Assembly: GCA_029465975.1 (NCBI GenBank)
Contig: CM055755.1
Location: 6,762,927 to 6,826,926, forward strand
Origin: Dallia pectoralis
Taxonomy: Eukaryota > Chordata > Actinopteri > Esociformes > Umbridae
DNA: 64,000 nucleotides
Direction: 5' to 3'
The notes beneath the pieces were generated by a model, which saw only the letters and a program-made list of their open reading frames with translations, ran no database searches and was not told where the DNA came from. Shown here piece by piece: positions 13,152 to 37,354 of this stretch. Position numbers and translations under genes: made by a program. Each line of letters begins with the position of its first letter. The first letter of the stretch is position 1.

Positions 13152-14265
13152 ACGCACACACGCACACACGCCACCTGTGGAATTGCTGAACTGATCTGAA
13201 AAAAACTTTCAAGAAGTATGACGTGTAAAGGGGCCCCACTGGCACAATTCCCCTCAGTCACAGACAGAAAGACAATCTGCCCGCTCAGTACAACAGATGT
13301 GCCCGTTCCATTAGAGCAAGGCTTTAGGTCAAGACTGAACACAAAGGCCAGATTTGTGCAAGCCAAAACCACGGTCATGTCCCACTGGGACAATTTTGCA
13401 GCCAGGACTAGAATTGGATTTTGGAGGGTATTGAGTAATAGTGGAATAGAGGGCGTATGGAGAAAAAATATTCTCATTCAAAACTTGCGATGGCAGTAGC
13501 CAATCCAGGTGTTATCAATAATAGGATGCAACAGCTGTGTCTGTTACATTTTGGTCCTAAAGAGGGGTGTTAGTTTTGTGATCAGGCCACCCCAGAGACG
13601 TCTGATTGGCATATAACATGGGTTTAACGCAGACATGGTGTTCGGGTGGGTCATAGAGAAACGGCTTCAAACGAGCACTGCTGTTTCATCACATGCCAAC
13701 TGAGGTTAGTTTCAACAAGCATGCATGCTCGTGATGTTTCCAATCATGTTTAGTGGAATTCTGCTTAATGAAAGAAAAGAAATCACCGCACAAACTTTTC
13801 AAGAAATAATTCAAATACAGGCGGATAATCGCAGCTGCCTATAGACAACAGAATGACAAAATGCAAAGGAGCGTCACTGCTTTTCAGTTACTATGTTGCA
13901 TAACTTTATTTCGCAGTCTTGTAGTCGGTTTTATAACACATGCATGAGTCAAAAACAAGATATGCGCAGGAAAACCCGTGTTGTCCGCATATGAATTGGC
14001 AACCTGACATTGAGCATTGAGTAAGCCTTGATAACTATTGTCTTTTAACAGACTCACCTGAAAAGTCGTCAAACGCAGTAGGCACGTATTTGGTCGGGTA
14101 GCCGTTCGTCGTGTAGCTGACAACCAAGCTGGTCTTGCCCACCGCTCCGTCGCCCAGCAGGAGGCACTTCAGCACCCGCTCCTGACCCGCGCCCGGGCGG
14201 GTAGCTTGGGGCTTATGCGGCGGCACCGGAGGGGCCATCCTCTTCTCATAATCCATAGGGGACAT
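9160..14265 (-). CDS. rhou: Atypical Rho GTPase of the RhoU/Wrch-1 family (3 coding exons)
   Basis: Coding exons on the minus strand are 14265-14058, 12425-12367 and 9615-9160. They are joined at GT-AG borders and total 723 bases, giving 240 residues. RhoU GTPases are Cdc42-like switches that control the actin cytoskeleton and cell adhesion at membranes. Visible features: a proline-rich N-terminus with APPVPPHK at 11-18, like the SH3-binding tail of RhoU; P-loop GDGAVGKT at 38-45; switch I with PTAFD at 62-66; DTAGQ at 85-89; G4 motif TQCD at 143-146; ECSA as G5; then a basic tail with SKSWWKKY. The strings CDTAGQDEFDKLR and SWWKKY favour RhoU over RhoV. The first ATG (14265) has a weak context. 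The ATG of Met10 (14238) has A at -3 and G at +4 and may be the real start. Oddity: the protein ends YVCIQ, whereas RhoU typically ends YCCFV. Paralogue letter (a, b, c) not determined. Confidence 0.9.
9822..10436. repeat. 51-bp minisatellite, 12 copies, in rhou-like intron 2
   Basis: The unit contains ataagtggtccatacgcact and cctgtgtctatggatcac. Variants include acaagtgg for ataagtgg and cctccgcac for catacgcac. The period of 51 is 17 codons, so frames stay open on both strands for about 190-210 codons. The repeat proteins match nothing and the array lies inside an intron, so I read it as non-coding. Confidence 0.95.
11689..11752. repeat. 10-bp microsatellite (gagacagagt), about 6 copies
   Basis: A near-perfect 10-base unit runs into a GA tract, inside rhou-like intron 2. 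Confidence 0.9.
12079..12302. repeat. 22-24-bp minisatellite with CATATG core, about 10 copies
   Basis: Two unit types alternate: gtcatatgaccaggtggagg and gtcatatggccaggcagagg. Each has the palindrome GTCATATGAC or a one-base variant. The array ends about 65 bases downstream (minus sense) of the 5' splice site of rhou-like exon 2, so it lies at the start of intron 2. Confidence 0.9.
13117..13170. repeat. CA microsatellite in rhou-like intron 1
   Basis: A (CA)n tract followed by interrupted CGCACA copies. On the transcribed strand it is a GT/GTGCG repeat. Confidence 0.9.
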
Positions 14266-14454
14266 TAAAAGTGAGTGCGGACGCCTTGTATCACTCCACC
14301 AGGAGTAAATAATAGAAGCATCAGAATAGCTGTTGTGTTGTAGCCTACGTCATCTATTTGTCAATAAGACATAACAGTAAAAAAATATGCAAAGCGTGTA
14401 GGCTAGTGCTGCCCGGATAACATGTATGTACCCCGAGTGAGCACGACTTCCATT

Positions 14455-14570
14455 TGTTACACACACCAGGAGGAGGCTCTGGTTTATAGACTCCGGTCTG
14501 AGTTGGCTCCGCCCTTTCCGCGTGGAAGCCCTCCGCCCCCCGAAGCCTAAATTAGCATACGCACGGGGGG
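14455..14570 (-). promoter_or_regulatory. Candidate core promoter of the rhou-like gene
   Basis: In minus-strand sense the stretch holds an octamer-like ATGCTAAT (one mismatch to ATGCAAAT), two GC boxes (GGGGCGGAG-type within 14529-14542, and GGGCGGAGCC near 14507-14517), and a TATA box CTATAAACC at 14488-14483. The TATA box lies about 220 bases upstream of the first ATG, predicting a start of transcription near 14455. The order octamer, GC boxes, TATA is consistent with a regulated promoter; no factor binding is shown. Confidence 0.5.
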
Positions 14571-16694
14571 CATGGTTCGGTTAGCATTTAAATTGCATCC
14601 ATTCAGCTGTAATTATTAATACAACTAATGTATATAGCACATCACCGGTCACATTCTGGCAAAAGGGTTGTATGGCTTTCATGAAGAGGGCTTGATGCGC
14701 ATTGTCCTCGGGGACTATTTACCCCAAAACTATAATACAAGTAACTTAAAATATTCAACTAAGAAATATCAAAACACGTTTAAAAAGTAAATTGTAGCTC
14801 ACATATAAGAGCCTTAGGTTGATGTTTTCACTATCTACGGTGGGAAGGTGACCCAGAAATATTAGGCCTACGTGCCAATAAGCGGGGTCCAATAAAGGTT
14901 AATAACACCCAACCTAAGGTCCGAGGGAACTCAGCAAGAGCAGAGGCATGTTGAGACTTGTCAAGGTAAAGTCAATGTCCTTCGGTCACGTGTCCACCTA
15001 CTAGCTGGAAGGTCAGCGAGGCCCATCTGTGTCACATTTGGATTTGAATCATGAGTTCATTTTCCTGAGCTGAATAGTGTCATTGTAAAGGCATTGTAAA
15101 CGTTTTTAAAAGGTAATTGAAAAAGTTTGCAAATGGGAGCATGTCAAATTCCCTATGAATCTTGACAGTGTTAAAAGTAGTTACCTAGGCTTTTGACGCC
15201 TCCCTGTGGTAAAAATCTGACCATAAAATGGTGTCTTAAATTTTTTTTTGGACATTACAATTGGTTTCAAAAATAATTTATTTGCTCTATCACATTCTCC
15301 CTTATACACACACTTACTGTAACACACCTTGTACAATGTAAAATAAATAAACTCATGTCGAAATATTTATGTAATTTTGTTTTTAATAGATTATTGCAAT
15401 ATCCAAAGTTCGAGTACCCATTTGAGTTTTGATAATACAAAAGGATGTCAGTGCATAAAACAGTAAATTACATTTCATTATTGTTTTCTTGTGACCAACC
15501 TAAGTTCTTGCCTCTTTTTCTTCCCAGAAACCAACTATATAAGGGAGTGTGAAGTCTAGGGAAGGTTAGACCGCCACATTTTCTAATCCTGTCCTGTCTG
15601 GAACGAAGGTCGTTGTGAAAGTGTTAAGAAACTCTTAACATACCAGGGCCACGTCGGTTACATCCAATATTAACAGTAAGGCAGGGTAAATATAGGCCAA
15701 ATTAATGGACATGTCCAGCTGTAGTGCAGGGCCTTAAATCAACAGGCGCTGAGGGAGATTTCAAAGACGGAACATTCTGACATGTATCGATACACTGAAA
15801 TGCTTACGTGGATGATCATGCAATGTTGTGAAATGGCTCTGTGAAAAGCCTTGGTATTTGCCCAACATGGCTAGGGAGTTGGGACGGAAGTTTCCGGGTT
15901 GCTGTTATATAGCTAGTTCGGGCCATGCACTATCGTGGTTCTGGTTAGAAAGGCACCGACTAGTCTAGCCAGGCTGGGTAATATCTCAGGAACCCAACAC
16001 AAAACATTCAGCTTAAATATGTTAACAGTGGAGATGTCTAAAGAAACACATGGCTGTACATTTGTGAAGAAGAAAATGGACTACGTCAAAATGGAGATGA
16101 CCTTCGTGGAATTGCTCGCGCTGGAACAGTCACCATGGCGACACGGACACAGAAATTTGATGTGTGTGATGATGAGACTGCGAACCAGACATGTGAAGTA
16201 TCCACCCAGGAATCTCAGCTAAACAAATGACCTATTCCCATCCTGCGAGGATAAATGCAATCACCTGACGATCGAAGCCATTCACCCTAGTTTAAAAAAA
16301 AAAGTTTCAATTGATTTGAATATGTCCTTGTGAACCTCGACCCACCCTGCATCAAATTTCTCAAATCTTAAAATGAAAAAGTTCCAGGTCACACCCTTGT
16401 CCCTTGATGCTGATATAACATCCTGTTCTCTGCTGCTGTCCATGACATGGTGGCATTCGGAGTTTCCTGTCTCTGGAAAATAGGGGTTGAATGTTCAGGT
16501 TATACTATCCCCTGTTCATTCTCTATCTTGGGCTTTTGTCATTCCTCTGGGCATCCTAGTTCTGATGCCTTGACAGAATGATGTGTCTCTCTATCTTTGC
16601 ATCAGTATAATGCACGCTTGTCTCGTATCACCCCCGTTCTAGCTACTGACAAATAGCTCTTAATTTTGCTTAGTATTAGTACATGGCTAGGGAG

Positions 16695-16905
16695 TGAGAA
16701 AGATGTGTAGAAATGTGAAATGGAAGACGCAGTGAGAACTGATGTGTAGAACAGTAAAATGGAAGATGCAGTGAGAACTGATGTGTAGAACAGTGAAATG
16801 GAAGATACAGTGAGAACTGATGTGTAGAACAGTGAAATGGAAGATACAGTGAGAACTGATGTGTAGAACAGTGAAATGGAAGACGCAGTGAGAATGGATG
16901 TGTGG
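16695..16905. repeat. 39-bp minisatellite, 5 copies
   Basis: The unit includes gatgtgtagaacagtgaaat and ggaagatacagtgagaact. The period of 39 is a multiple of three, so all three minus-strand frames stay open, producing H-C-F-T and S-I-S-L-F-Y repeat peptides that are artefacts. Confidence 0.9.
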
Positions 16906-17032
16906 AAGGCATATTCCAGATGTGTGGAAGAGTTTATGGGCAAACAGAAACAAAACATTTGAAAAGAAAATAACAGTAATAGTTTTAATGGCGCTCAGGT
17001 AACAGGTTCAGTTTGTCCAGCTGCATGTCAAC

Positions 17033-17045
17033 TCACACACACAGT

Positions 17046-17090
<45 letters not shown>
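17033..17090. repeat. CA microsatellite
   Basis: A (CA)n tract with one GT interruption near its left end. Confidence 0.95.
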
Positions 17091-17091
<1 letters not shown>

Positions 17092-17429
17092 GAAGTGCAA
17101 TCACTCCATCACAAACACACTAAGTCACAGATCCTGATTCAATGTGTCGCAACTATGAATGACGATGAGCCCTGGTTTGGTGACTTCTAACCTCTGACCC
17201 TGAACTGACCCTGTCCTATCCCCTGTTTAGGGGCCGGTCCTGCTGGTCTCTTGCTGTTCTGTTCTGGTTCACTTTGCTTCAGTTTCCAGGTACCCACCTC
17301 TTGGTATCGAGCATTAGAGGTTCCCGTCTATCACTAGTTATATTTCTGTACTGGTCTGTAGAATGTCCCTGTATCATTTAAGTCACAATCCCCCACGTGG
17401 GTCATTTAATGCCAAGGACCAAAAATGGA

Positions 17430-18105
17430 TCATAAACCTTCAAATGGATTATAAACATTCAAATGGATCATAAACCTTCAAATGGATTATAAACATTCAA
17501 ATGGATCATAAGCCTTCAAATCTATCGTAAACCTTACAATGTATCATAAACCTTCAAATGGATTATAAACATTCAAATGGATCATAAACCTTCAAATGGA
17601 TCATAAGCCTTCAAATGGATCATAAACCTTCAAATGGATCATAAACCTTCAAATGGATAATAAACCTTCAAATGGATAATAAACCTTCAAATGGATCATA
17701 AACCTTCAAATGGATAATAAACCTTCAAATGGATAATAAACCTTCAAATGGATCATAAACCTTCAAATGTATCATAAACCTTCAAATGTATCATAAACCT
17801 TCAAATGGATCATAAACCTTCAAATGGATCATAAACCTTCAAATGGATCATAAACCTTCAAATGGATCATAAACCTTCAAATGGATCATAAACCTTCAAA
17901 TGGATAATAAACCTTCAAATGGATCATAAACCTTCAAATGGATCATAAACCTTCAAATGGATCATAAACCTTCAAATGGATAATAAACCTTCAAATGGAT
18001 AATAAACCTTCAAATGGATCATAAACCTTCAAATGGATAATAAACCTTCAAATGGATCATAAACCTTCAAATGGATCATAAACCTTCAAATGGATCATAA
18101 ATCTT
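17430..18105. repeat. 19-bp minisatellite, about 35 copies
   Basis: The unit ataaaccttcaaatggatc recurs with sporadic changes (gattataaacatt, ggataat, gtatcat). The period of 19 is not a multiple of three, so no frame stays open. The array begins about 280 bases past the rtn2 stop in minus sense and may be part of its 3' flank or UTR. Confidence 0.95.
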
Positions 18106-18386
18106 TCATTAAAATATCAACAACTTTTGTACAGATATTCCCCCTGTCCTCTCATCCTCACTCACTACCCCAACATACAGTGTTATAATATTCCAGCAAC
18201 ATGCTTCAACCCCCCCACCTCACACCCCTGTATACCCATAAACCCCAACCGCACACACACAACCTCGGAAACGACGGCTTTCGAGACCCAGCGCACAGAC
18301 TGCCGAGTAAAACATCTGACCGTCTCCTTCTCTACCATCTCCTCTCCCGTCTCCTCGTCTTTTAATCTCCCGTCCACCGTGATTCT

Positions 18387-30608
<12,222 letters not shown>

Positions 30609-30659
30609 GCTCCATCAAGGCACCGCTGGGGCCATCCGGTCTGGAAGCCCCCCTCTCCT

Positions 30660-30745
30660 CCACTGGATCTCTCCCTCCCTCTGGATCTCTCCCTCCCTCT
30701 GGATCTCTCCCTCCCTCTGGATCTCTCTCTTTTCTCTGGATCTCA
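30660..30745. repeat. 18-bp tandem repeat (ctctccctccctctggat), 4-5 copies
   Basis: The repeat lies just upstream of the rtn2 long-form ATG in minus sense, where it reads as a purine-rich GGGAGAGATCCAGAG tract, so it is in the 5' UTR or core promoter of that isoform. Confidence 0.9.
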
Positions 30746-31634
30746 CCCTCCCACTCTTGTTCCAACGATGCACCGCTTCTGTTTCTCCCCGGCTCGAAGC
30801 CACTCCCCTTCCTTCTCTCATGCGCCGCCCCCCCCTCCCTCGTTCCTTGTACTCCTCTTGCTTCCCCTCTGGATCCTGCCACACCTCCTGTCCTGTTTCT
30901 TCTCCTCCAGTCCCTCCCCTCCTCTCCTTGTCCCTCCCAATCCACACACTCTTCCTCTCTCTTCCCCTCTCTCGTTTTATTCTTCTCACATCATTACAAC
31001 TGCAGGGGAATAGCAGAGTCAGAGGAGTGCACGCGTGTGTGTGTGCCGTTATACGTTGACACCTTCCAGGACGTTGTATCGTCGCAAGCTCATAGCAAAT
31101 GCATGTCCCATTGCATCATCACATACACTCACCAGCTCACACGGACACACATGTAACAGTTGAGAGAACCCCTATGTGCGACCTCTGGGTAGGTGGAGCA
31201 TGCGTCACCGTAGTAACAGCAGACCCTGAGGGGCGTGGCTGAATTGCCCTGATCTGCTGCCTAGAGCTACTTCTGCGAACCAGACGGGTCACATGACGTG
31301 TCGGCTAGATCATCCTCTGCCTGGAGGAGCTCACTTGACACATCCTGTCAGAAACAATATGCCGTATCTCTGAGGGTTTTAGAAATACTTTCATTACGAT
31401 GTCAAGTGTTTTCCTGGCTCATGCTGGTCCATGTACTTTGATGAATTTTATGTTTTATATTGTAGGATTTATTCATATTGTCTGCTAGGGTTTTGATCCA
31501 AAACGTTTGTCACAATTTGTTCAGTATAACACTAAAATGACTCCCAACAAGAACTGCTCATTAAACCAAAGAAGCAGTTGACCGATTGTTCTTACAAACA
31601 ACAAGGTCTGGCACTGTAGCTGTCAGGACCCATC

Positions 31635-31722
31635 TAGTGTGTCCAGTGTGTCCAGTGTGTGCACAGTGTGTCCAGTGTGTCCAGTGCGTCCAGTGTGTCC
31701 AGTGCGTCCAGTGTGTCCAGTT
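31635..31722. repeat. 9-bp tandem repeat (gtgtccagt), about 9 copies
   Basis: The unit alternates gtgtccagt and gcgtccagt with one insertion (gcacagtgt). The Cys-Pro-Val and Trp-Thr-His frames on the two strands are artefacts of the 3-codon period. Confidence 0.9.
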
Positions 31723-32760
31723 GAAAGGTGTGCAAGTCAACTTGAGACAGGCAGGACAGGCACACAACCCTATAAGTACAATAATCTACTGGACCAACCT
31801 GGAATGACTGATTCTAAAGTAGGCCACGGGCGGTAAATACGCAGCAGATTATTAGATTAGGAAGACCAGTAGAAGTGAAGATGACTGCACGAATGCCTGG
31901 TGTTAGATGAGTAACAGGTTCACAGACTAAAATGGGTTCAATACTGGTTACCTCTGCATGACCTCTGCATGACGGTCCCCTGTGTCACTTATCAGCCAGT
32001 GAGGTAAATAGAAAGAGAGTGGGATAATGCTCTGTGAGACATTGTTTACTGGCCCGGAAAGTCTCGAAAATATGCTGCAGCTTTATAAGTGTAGTGAGAA
32101 AGCGAGAGAGGCTATATTGTAATACCCAACGTGTGTTTAAGAAACCAATTAAAAAATTGATTAATGGAATTGGGATTCTTTTTTTATAATGTAGATTATG
32201 TATGAATATATTATCGAAATTACTATGTATTATTCGTATTGGTTGTTGTATAGCAGTACGATATTGGCACCATTACCAATATTAATTATTTTTATTTTTT
32301 TAGACACTGTAAAATGTCAAATAAATTAACCAATGGTACGCTGACAATCTTATAATCCAGACTATTCATGCTGTCATAGCGTTTTAATCGGAGATCCCTC
32401 TCAGGCTGGAGATTACCTGAGAGTGTAGAGGGATAAGTTCACAGAAATAGCCGGTCCAGTAGCGTCACAGGGCCAACCCTAACCTGAGACAAGGCAGAGG
32501 GAGGTGGACAAACAGACAGAGAAGGACAGAGGTCATCATGAGACAGACGCTGGACAGTCACTCAGCCACTGGGCCAGCTGTACCGCCACAAGAACAGACT
32601 CAAATTCCCCGGGCACAAATAAAGCCCACCTAACCCCTGCATGAACACACCTCCACAGTCTACTGCCCTGGACCTGCTGCGTAGAACCCAGGTGGGGAGG
32701 AGGAGGTGGAGGAAGACCACCGTCAGGTCAGGAAGGAAACCCGAGTGGCATCTCCGTGCC

Positions 32761-35700
32761 ATGAGGACGGCCAGGCGAGCCAGCACCGTGGAGGTACCCT
32801 CCTTCCTCCGTCAGCTGGCCAAGGAGACGGAGAAGATGGTCACCTTCTTCTTCAAGGGGGGCAAAATGGACGGCCGCGGCAACGAGGACGACTCGACCGA
32901 CGAGGACGGCAGGCAAAAGGTCTACCTGGACCAGCCCATACTGGAGAAGCACACAGCCGAAGGGGGGTCCCGGTGGGGGGTGAACTACGCCACGGCCAGC
33001 ATGCAAGGGTGGAGGGCGCAGATGGAGGACGCCTACACTTGCATACCCGAGCTGGATGGAGGGCTGGCGGGGTGGGGTTACTACGCTGTGTTTGACGGGC
33101 ACGCTGGCAGCACCGTGGCTGAACACTGCTCCCGCAACCTGCTGCAACACATCCTGGCTACAGGTACCGGATAATGTCCGACACGTTCGCTTACCGATTC
33201 ATGTAGCGTGCGACCACATGTTAGCGGAATGTCCGACGGAAATATTATTTCTATCTTTCCACCTTTTGATCAAGTCGCCAAACTGTTGTGATTACCGGCG
33301 ACGTAAAAAATGTTAGCTAGCATGTTAGCGAGGAGCGTTGTTGGAGGAAACGTTGTTATCTTCAGTTACAATTACATTAAATATCCTTTTATTTTTTTTA
33401 AATAACTCATGTGTTTAAGCCCAAGTGTTTACCAAAGATAGCAAGTTGTCTTACTTTGGTCCAGTTAGAAAAAAGAATACTGACAGATTATGTGTGGTGT
33501 CCACAAAAATTATACTTTACTCAAACATTACACACGCAGAAGAGACGTTATTGTGCGTGTCAAGTGAAGCTTAGTATGAACTCCGTTCTTGCTCTAGCTC
33601 CCATGCAGTGAGTCCAAGTGCCTCTACGCTAATGTAGCCCAGGATGCACAATGATTCATCTGGGAAGTCCTCGTTGTGAATTATATGTTTGAGTGTACTG
33701 TGTCTACTGCTATGGTCTAAATGTACTGCAACCAGACTGCAAGACAGTGCATTTCTAGGCGCCCCAAAATCCCAACTTGAAATCCTGACGTACAAGTCTT
33801 GAGTAATCAATTAGCAAGACACACAGAGTCACTTCTGCGAAATGGGAACAGAGTGACAGTAGCTCTGAGATTTGGCAGGGTACCAACATAGCTGTCATTT
33901 GTTCCCTACTGGCTAGGCCTTGGCTGGCTAGAGTCAGAGTCGGGCTGGGTCAGGGCCAGGATGGTGAGGTCCAGGATGATTAAGGTCAGGATGGTTAGGG
34001 TCAGGATGATTAGGGTCAGGATGGTTAGGGTCAGGATGATTAGGGTCAGGATGGTTAGGGTCAGGATGGTTAGGGTCAGGATGGTTAGGGTCAGTGTCAG
34101 GATGTTTAGGGTCAGGATGGTTAGGGTCAGGATGGTTAGGGTCAGGATGGTTAGGGTCAGGATGGTCAGGGTCAGGATGGTTAGGGTCAGGATGGTTAGG
34201 GTCAGGATGGTTAGGGTCAGGATGATTAGGGTCAGGATGGTTAGGGTCAGGATGGTTAGGGTCAGGGTCAGGATGTTTAGGGTCAGGATGGTTAGGGTCA
34301 GGATGGTTAGGGTCAGGATGGTTAGGGTCAGGATGGTCAGGGTCAGGATGGTTAGGGTCAGGATGGTTAGGGTCAGGATGGTTAGGGTCAGGATGGTGAG
34401 GGTCAGGATGGTTAGGGTCAGGATGGTTAGGGTCAGGATGGTTAGGGTCAGGATGGTTAGGGTCAGGATGGTTAGGGTCAGGATGGTTAAGGTCAGGATG
34501 GTTAGGGTCAGGATGGTTAGGGTCAGGATGGTTAGGGTCAGGATGGTTAGGGTCAGGATGATTAGGGTCAGGATGGTTAGGGTCAGGGTCAGGATGGTGA
34601 GGTCAGGATGGTTAGGGTCAGGATGGTTAGGGTCAGGATGGTTAGGGTCAGGATGATTAGGGTCAGGATGGTTAGGGTCAGGATGATTAGGGTCAGGATG
34701 GTTAGGGTCAGGATGGTTAGGGTCAGGATGGTTAGGGTCAGGATGATTAGGGTCAGGATGGTTAGGGTCAGGATGGTTAGGGTCAGGATGTTTAGGGTCA
34801 GGATGGTTAGGGTCAGCTTTGCTGAAAGATCAAACAATAAGTCATATTTATATTATGTATTGTCATGCTGTAGTCACAGTGTGCTATGTAATATAAACAA
34901 TAAATACATAACGTGTATTTCTTCTATAAAGACCTGTTGTTGAGCTATCAGTGCTGACCTCTGCTGACCTCTGCTGTCCTCTGCTGAACTTTGCGGCCAA
35001 CAGGACGTGTGAAGCCGGATGAGGACCCTGATGATGTGAAGCTTGGTATAGTCCAGGGCTTCCTGGCTATCGACAGACACATGCACAACCTGACACGCCA
35101 GGAATGCTGGGAGCGCAGCGGTTCGACCGCAGCCGTGGTCATGCTCTCGCCACGGTACATCTACTTCGTCAACTGCGGCGATTCGCGGACGCTCCTGTGC
35201 CGCGACGGCCAGGTCAACTTCTACACGGAGGACCACAAACCCTTCAACCCGCGGGAGAAGGAGCGGATCCAGAACGCGGGAGGCTCTGTGACCCAGCACA
35301 GGGTCAATGGCTCGCTGGCCGTGTCCAGGTCCCTGGGGGATTTTGACTTCAAGGAGGTGGACTGGAGGTCCCAGACCGAGCAGCTGGTCTCCCCGGAACC
35401 GGAGGTGTACGAGCTACAGAGGTTCCCCCAGGACGAGTTCCTCATAGTGGCATGTGACGGGGTGTGGGACGCCATCGGAAACGAGGAGCTGTGTGCGTTT
35501 GTCCGCAGCCGCCTGCAGGTGTGTGATGACCTGAGGGAGATCTGCAACCAGGTCATTGACCTGTGCCTCTATAAGGTCAGTGACCTCTGTTGTTTAATGA
35601 AGATTGGTGATGACATGAACATAAACGGGGGTTGACAGACGCACCAGCACCATTACACTTCAATTTCTAAACAAATAAAAGTATTTTCTGAAGGGCATTG

Positions 35701-37354
35701 ACTGGATTCATAATAATTCTCCAGAAGCTTCCATGACATATCCATTGTCCGAGTACTATTATTGTCCGGGGTAAATAAATAACATTATCTAAAAAAAACT
35801 TTTTATTCATAAAAGAAAAACATAAAGACTACAGAGAAAGATAAGACTCTCTTCGGTCAAACACTGACTTCGTTCGTACTTCCTTATCCTGTTCTTAAAC
35901 TGTGATAACGTATTCACCAAAAACCTTTTCAGAACTTGTTATGTTTGGGGTAACAGTATTGAATCATTAATACTCATAAAATGTTGTTTACTAGATTCTA
36001 CTTGTCGTACAAAACGATAGTATGGTGCCCACATCAAGAATAGTACAAGAGCCATATCCTACCTCTTTGTCGCCCCCTACAGGGTAGCTTGGACAATATG
36101 AGCATTATCATTGTCACCTTCCCTGGCGCCCCCCAGCTGTCACCAGAGGCACTACAACATGAGGCGGAGACAGAGACACTCATCGAGGCCAAAGTGGAAG
36201 GCAGGTCTCTTTAATGCTTCTCCAAACCCTTGTGGCTCGGTCTCATGTTGTGTCATGGCATCACATCACACTGACAGGCGAAGGAAGTGTCGTGTGGTCC
36301 AAAATTGAACAGCTCTTCCCGTGCGCCGTCTCTGTAGAGATTGTCAGTTTGCTGCGGTCGCGCGGTGGGGATCTTGACTTGCTGTATGTGATGAAGTTTC
36401 TGGTGTCTGAGGAGATACCTGGCCTGCCCCCAGGGGGAGGAGTCCCCAGCAAGTAAGGTCACTTTTAAACCAGGCCCCCCCCCCCCACCCCCGTAGTCCA
36501 GTTTGTTTGGGGAGATGAAAAAAAGCACAGGTCTGCCAGGTCTTAAGTGAGAATGCAATCCAAAATATCGGATTCGGATATCGCCGAAATAGGTATAATA
36601 ATTCGACCCATTAGCTTATGATGTTATCGCATTGAGAGATGTGCCCGAAAAGTGTGTCCTGAGACAATTTGATGGTCAGGTTAAGCTAAGCGCATCCAAA
36701 CAAATATATTAATAACAGCGTAGGTGTATAAAAGAGGGGAGAAGATGGTATCCCTAATCGTGATGCAGCACTAATCACACGTCCCAGACGAGCTAGAATA
36801 TTGAGATACGGCGGACGGACACGGCGAAGCAGTGAAGTGAGAGGACATGTGCCACACTTCTGCACAATTGGTTAAAGACATTTCCGAACAACAGTAATAC
36901 AGTGGCAGACAGTTTCCTAGAAGACTCATCGATGAGGGTTTAAAAAGTCACCGAAGTTGTCTTTACACACGCATTACAATTCAGATTTTTTTCCCATTTG
37001 CACATTTTATATATTTTTTTGAAGAATGATTGGAATGTGAGATCTGAGACTGTTGCCCTGGGGGGTGAGTGAATAGGAGTCATTGATCAAATCATGGATT
37101 AATTGACGTATTTGTCCAAACTTGTTTGGTTTCTTTTTGCAGGAGAGATTGTGTCTTCTCGGCATATCAGAAATGTGTAACACCCCTCAGATCCCCTGAA
37201 CCAATGGTAGGAGAGTTGCAAACATACACACATATGTTCACCATTTCTCTTTAAACGTGTGTAATGTATTTCACTATAAAGTAAGTTAGCTACAGCCTGT
37301 TACTGACCAATCATTGACTTCCAGGACATCAAAGGATCTGAAGAGTCCAAATAG
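32761..37354 (+). CDS. ppm1n: PP2C-family serine/threonine phosphatase, PPM1N type (6 coding exons)
   Basis: Exons: 32761-33163, 35004-35575, 36083-36200, 36338-36452, 37143-37206 and 37325-37354. They total 1302 bases, giving 433 residues. It removes phosphate from Ser/Thr using two metal ions. The catalytic core is intact: QGWRAQMEDAY at 82-92, FDGHAG at 111-116, RSGSTA, NCGDSR, RVNGSLAVSRSLGDFD, CDGVWD (Asp286) and LDNMS (Asp329), so the Arg and Asp metal/phosphate ligands of PPM1A have counterparts. The C-terminal helical segment (KVEEIV to PPGG) matches PPM1A/B/N; the tail after it is short and diverged. The N-terminal extension with FFFKGG and an acidic stretch, and the position beside rtn2 as in human, favour PPM1N over PPM1A/B. 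I chose the ATG at 32761 (G at -3); an in-frame ATG at 32641 has a poor context. Intron 3 uses GC-AG. Confidence 0.9.
33960..34816. repeat. 15-bp minisatellite containing TTAGGG, about 57 copies, in ppm1n intron 1
   Basis: The unit ggttagggtcaggat carries one vertebrate telomere hexamer per copy. Variants are gattaggg, tttaggg and gtcaggg, plus occasional six-base gtcagg insertions. The R-M-V-R-V and T-I-L-T-L frames are artefacts of the 5-codon period. Confidence 0.97.

Larger units (their letters stand above)
14571..18386. other. Intergenic stretch between the rhou-like promoter and the rtn2 3' end
   Basis: No exon with good borders is visible. The longest frame outside repeats (15935-16222, plus) has no recognisable domain and a composition unlike the neighbouring exons. 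The stretch holds three tandem repeats, listed separately. The rtn2 3' UTR probably occupies the right end: an ATTAAA lies on the minus strand at 18366-18361, only about 20 bases past the stop. Confidence 0.45.
30609..32760. promoter_or_regulatory. Divergent spacer between rtn2 and ppm1n
   Basis: The two start codons face away from each other across about 2.15 kb, so both 5' UTRs and promoters must lie here, or in upstream non-coding exons. No clear TATA box or CpG island is seen. Two short tandem repeats lie in it. RTN2 and PPM1N are also adjacent in human, so a shared regulatory region is possible; this is inference. Confidence 0.45.

Noticed and set aside
9160..14265. Identification as RhoV
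   Set aside because: VVSYTTNGYPT, CDTAGQDEFDKLR and the tail SKSWWKKY are RhoU-type; RhoV differs at each of these.
15935..16222. Possible 95-residue gene on the plus strand
   Set aside because: No recognisable domain, no promoter or splice context, and the composition is like non-coding DNA.
36451..36456. Stop codon right after PSK in ppm1n as the true C-terminus
   Set aside because: AAGTAAGG is a strong donor, and splicing to 37143 continues KRDCVF as in the family's KRNVI; the downstream exons close in frame.
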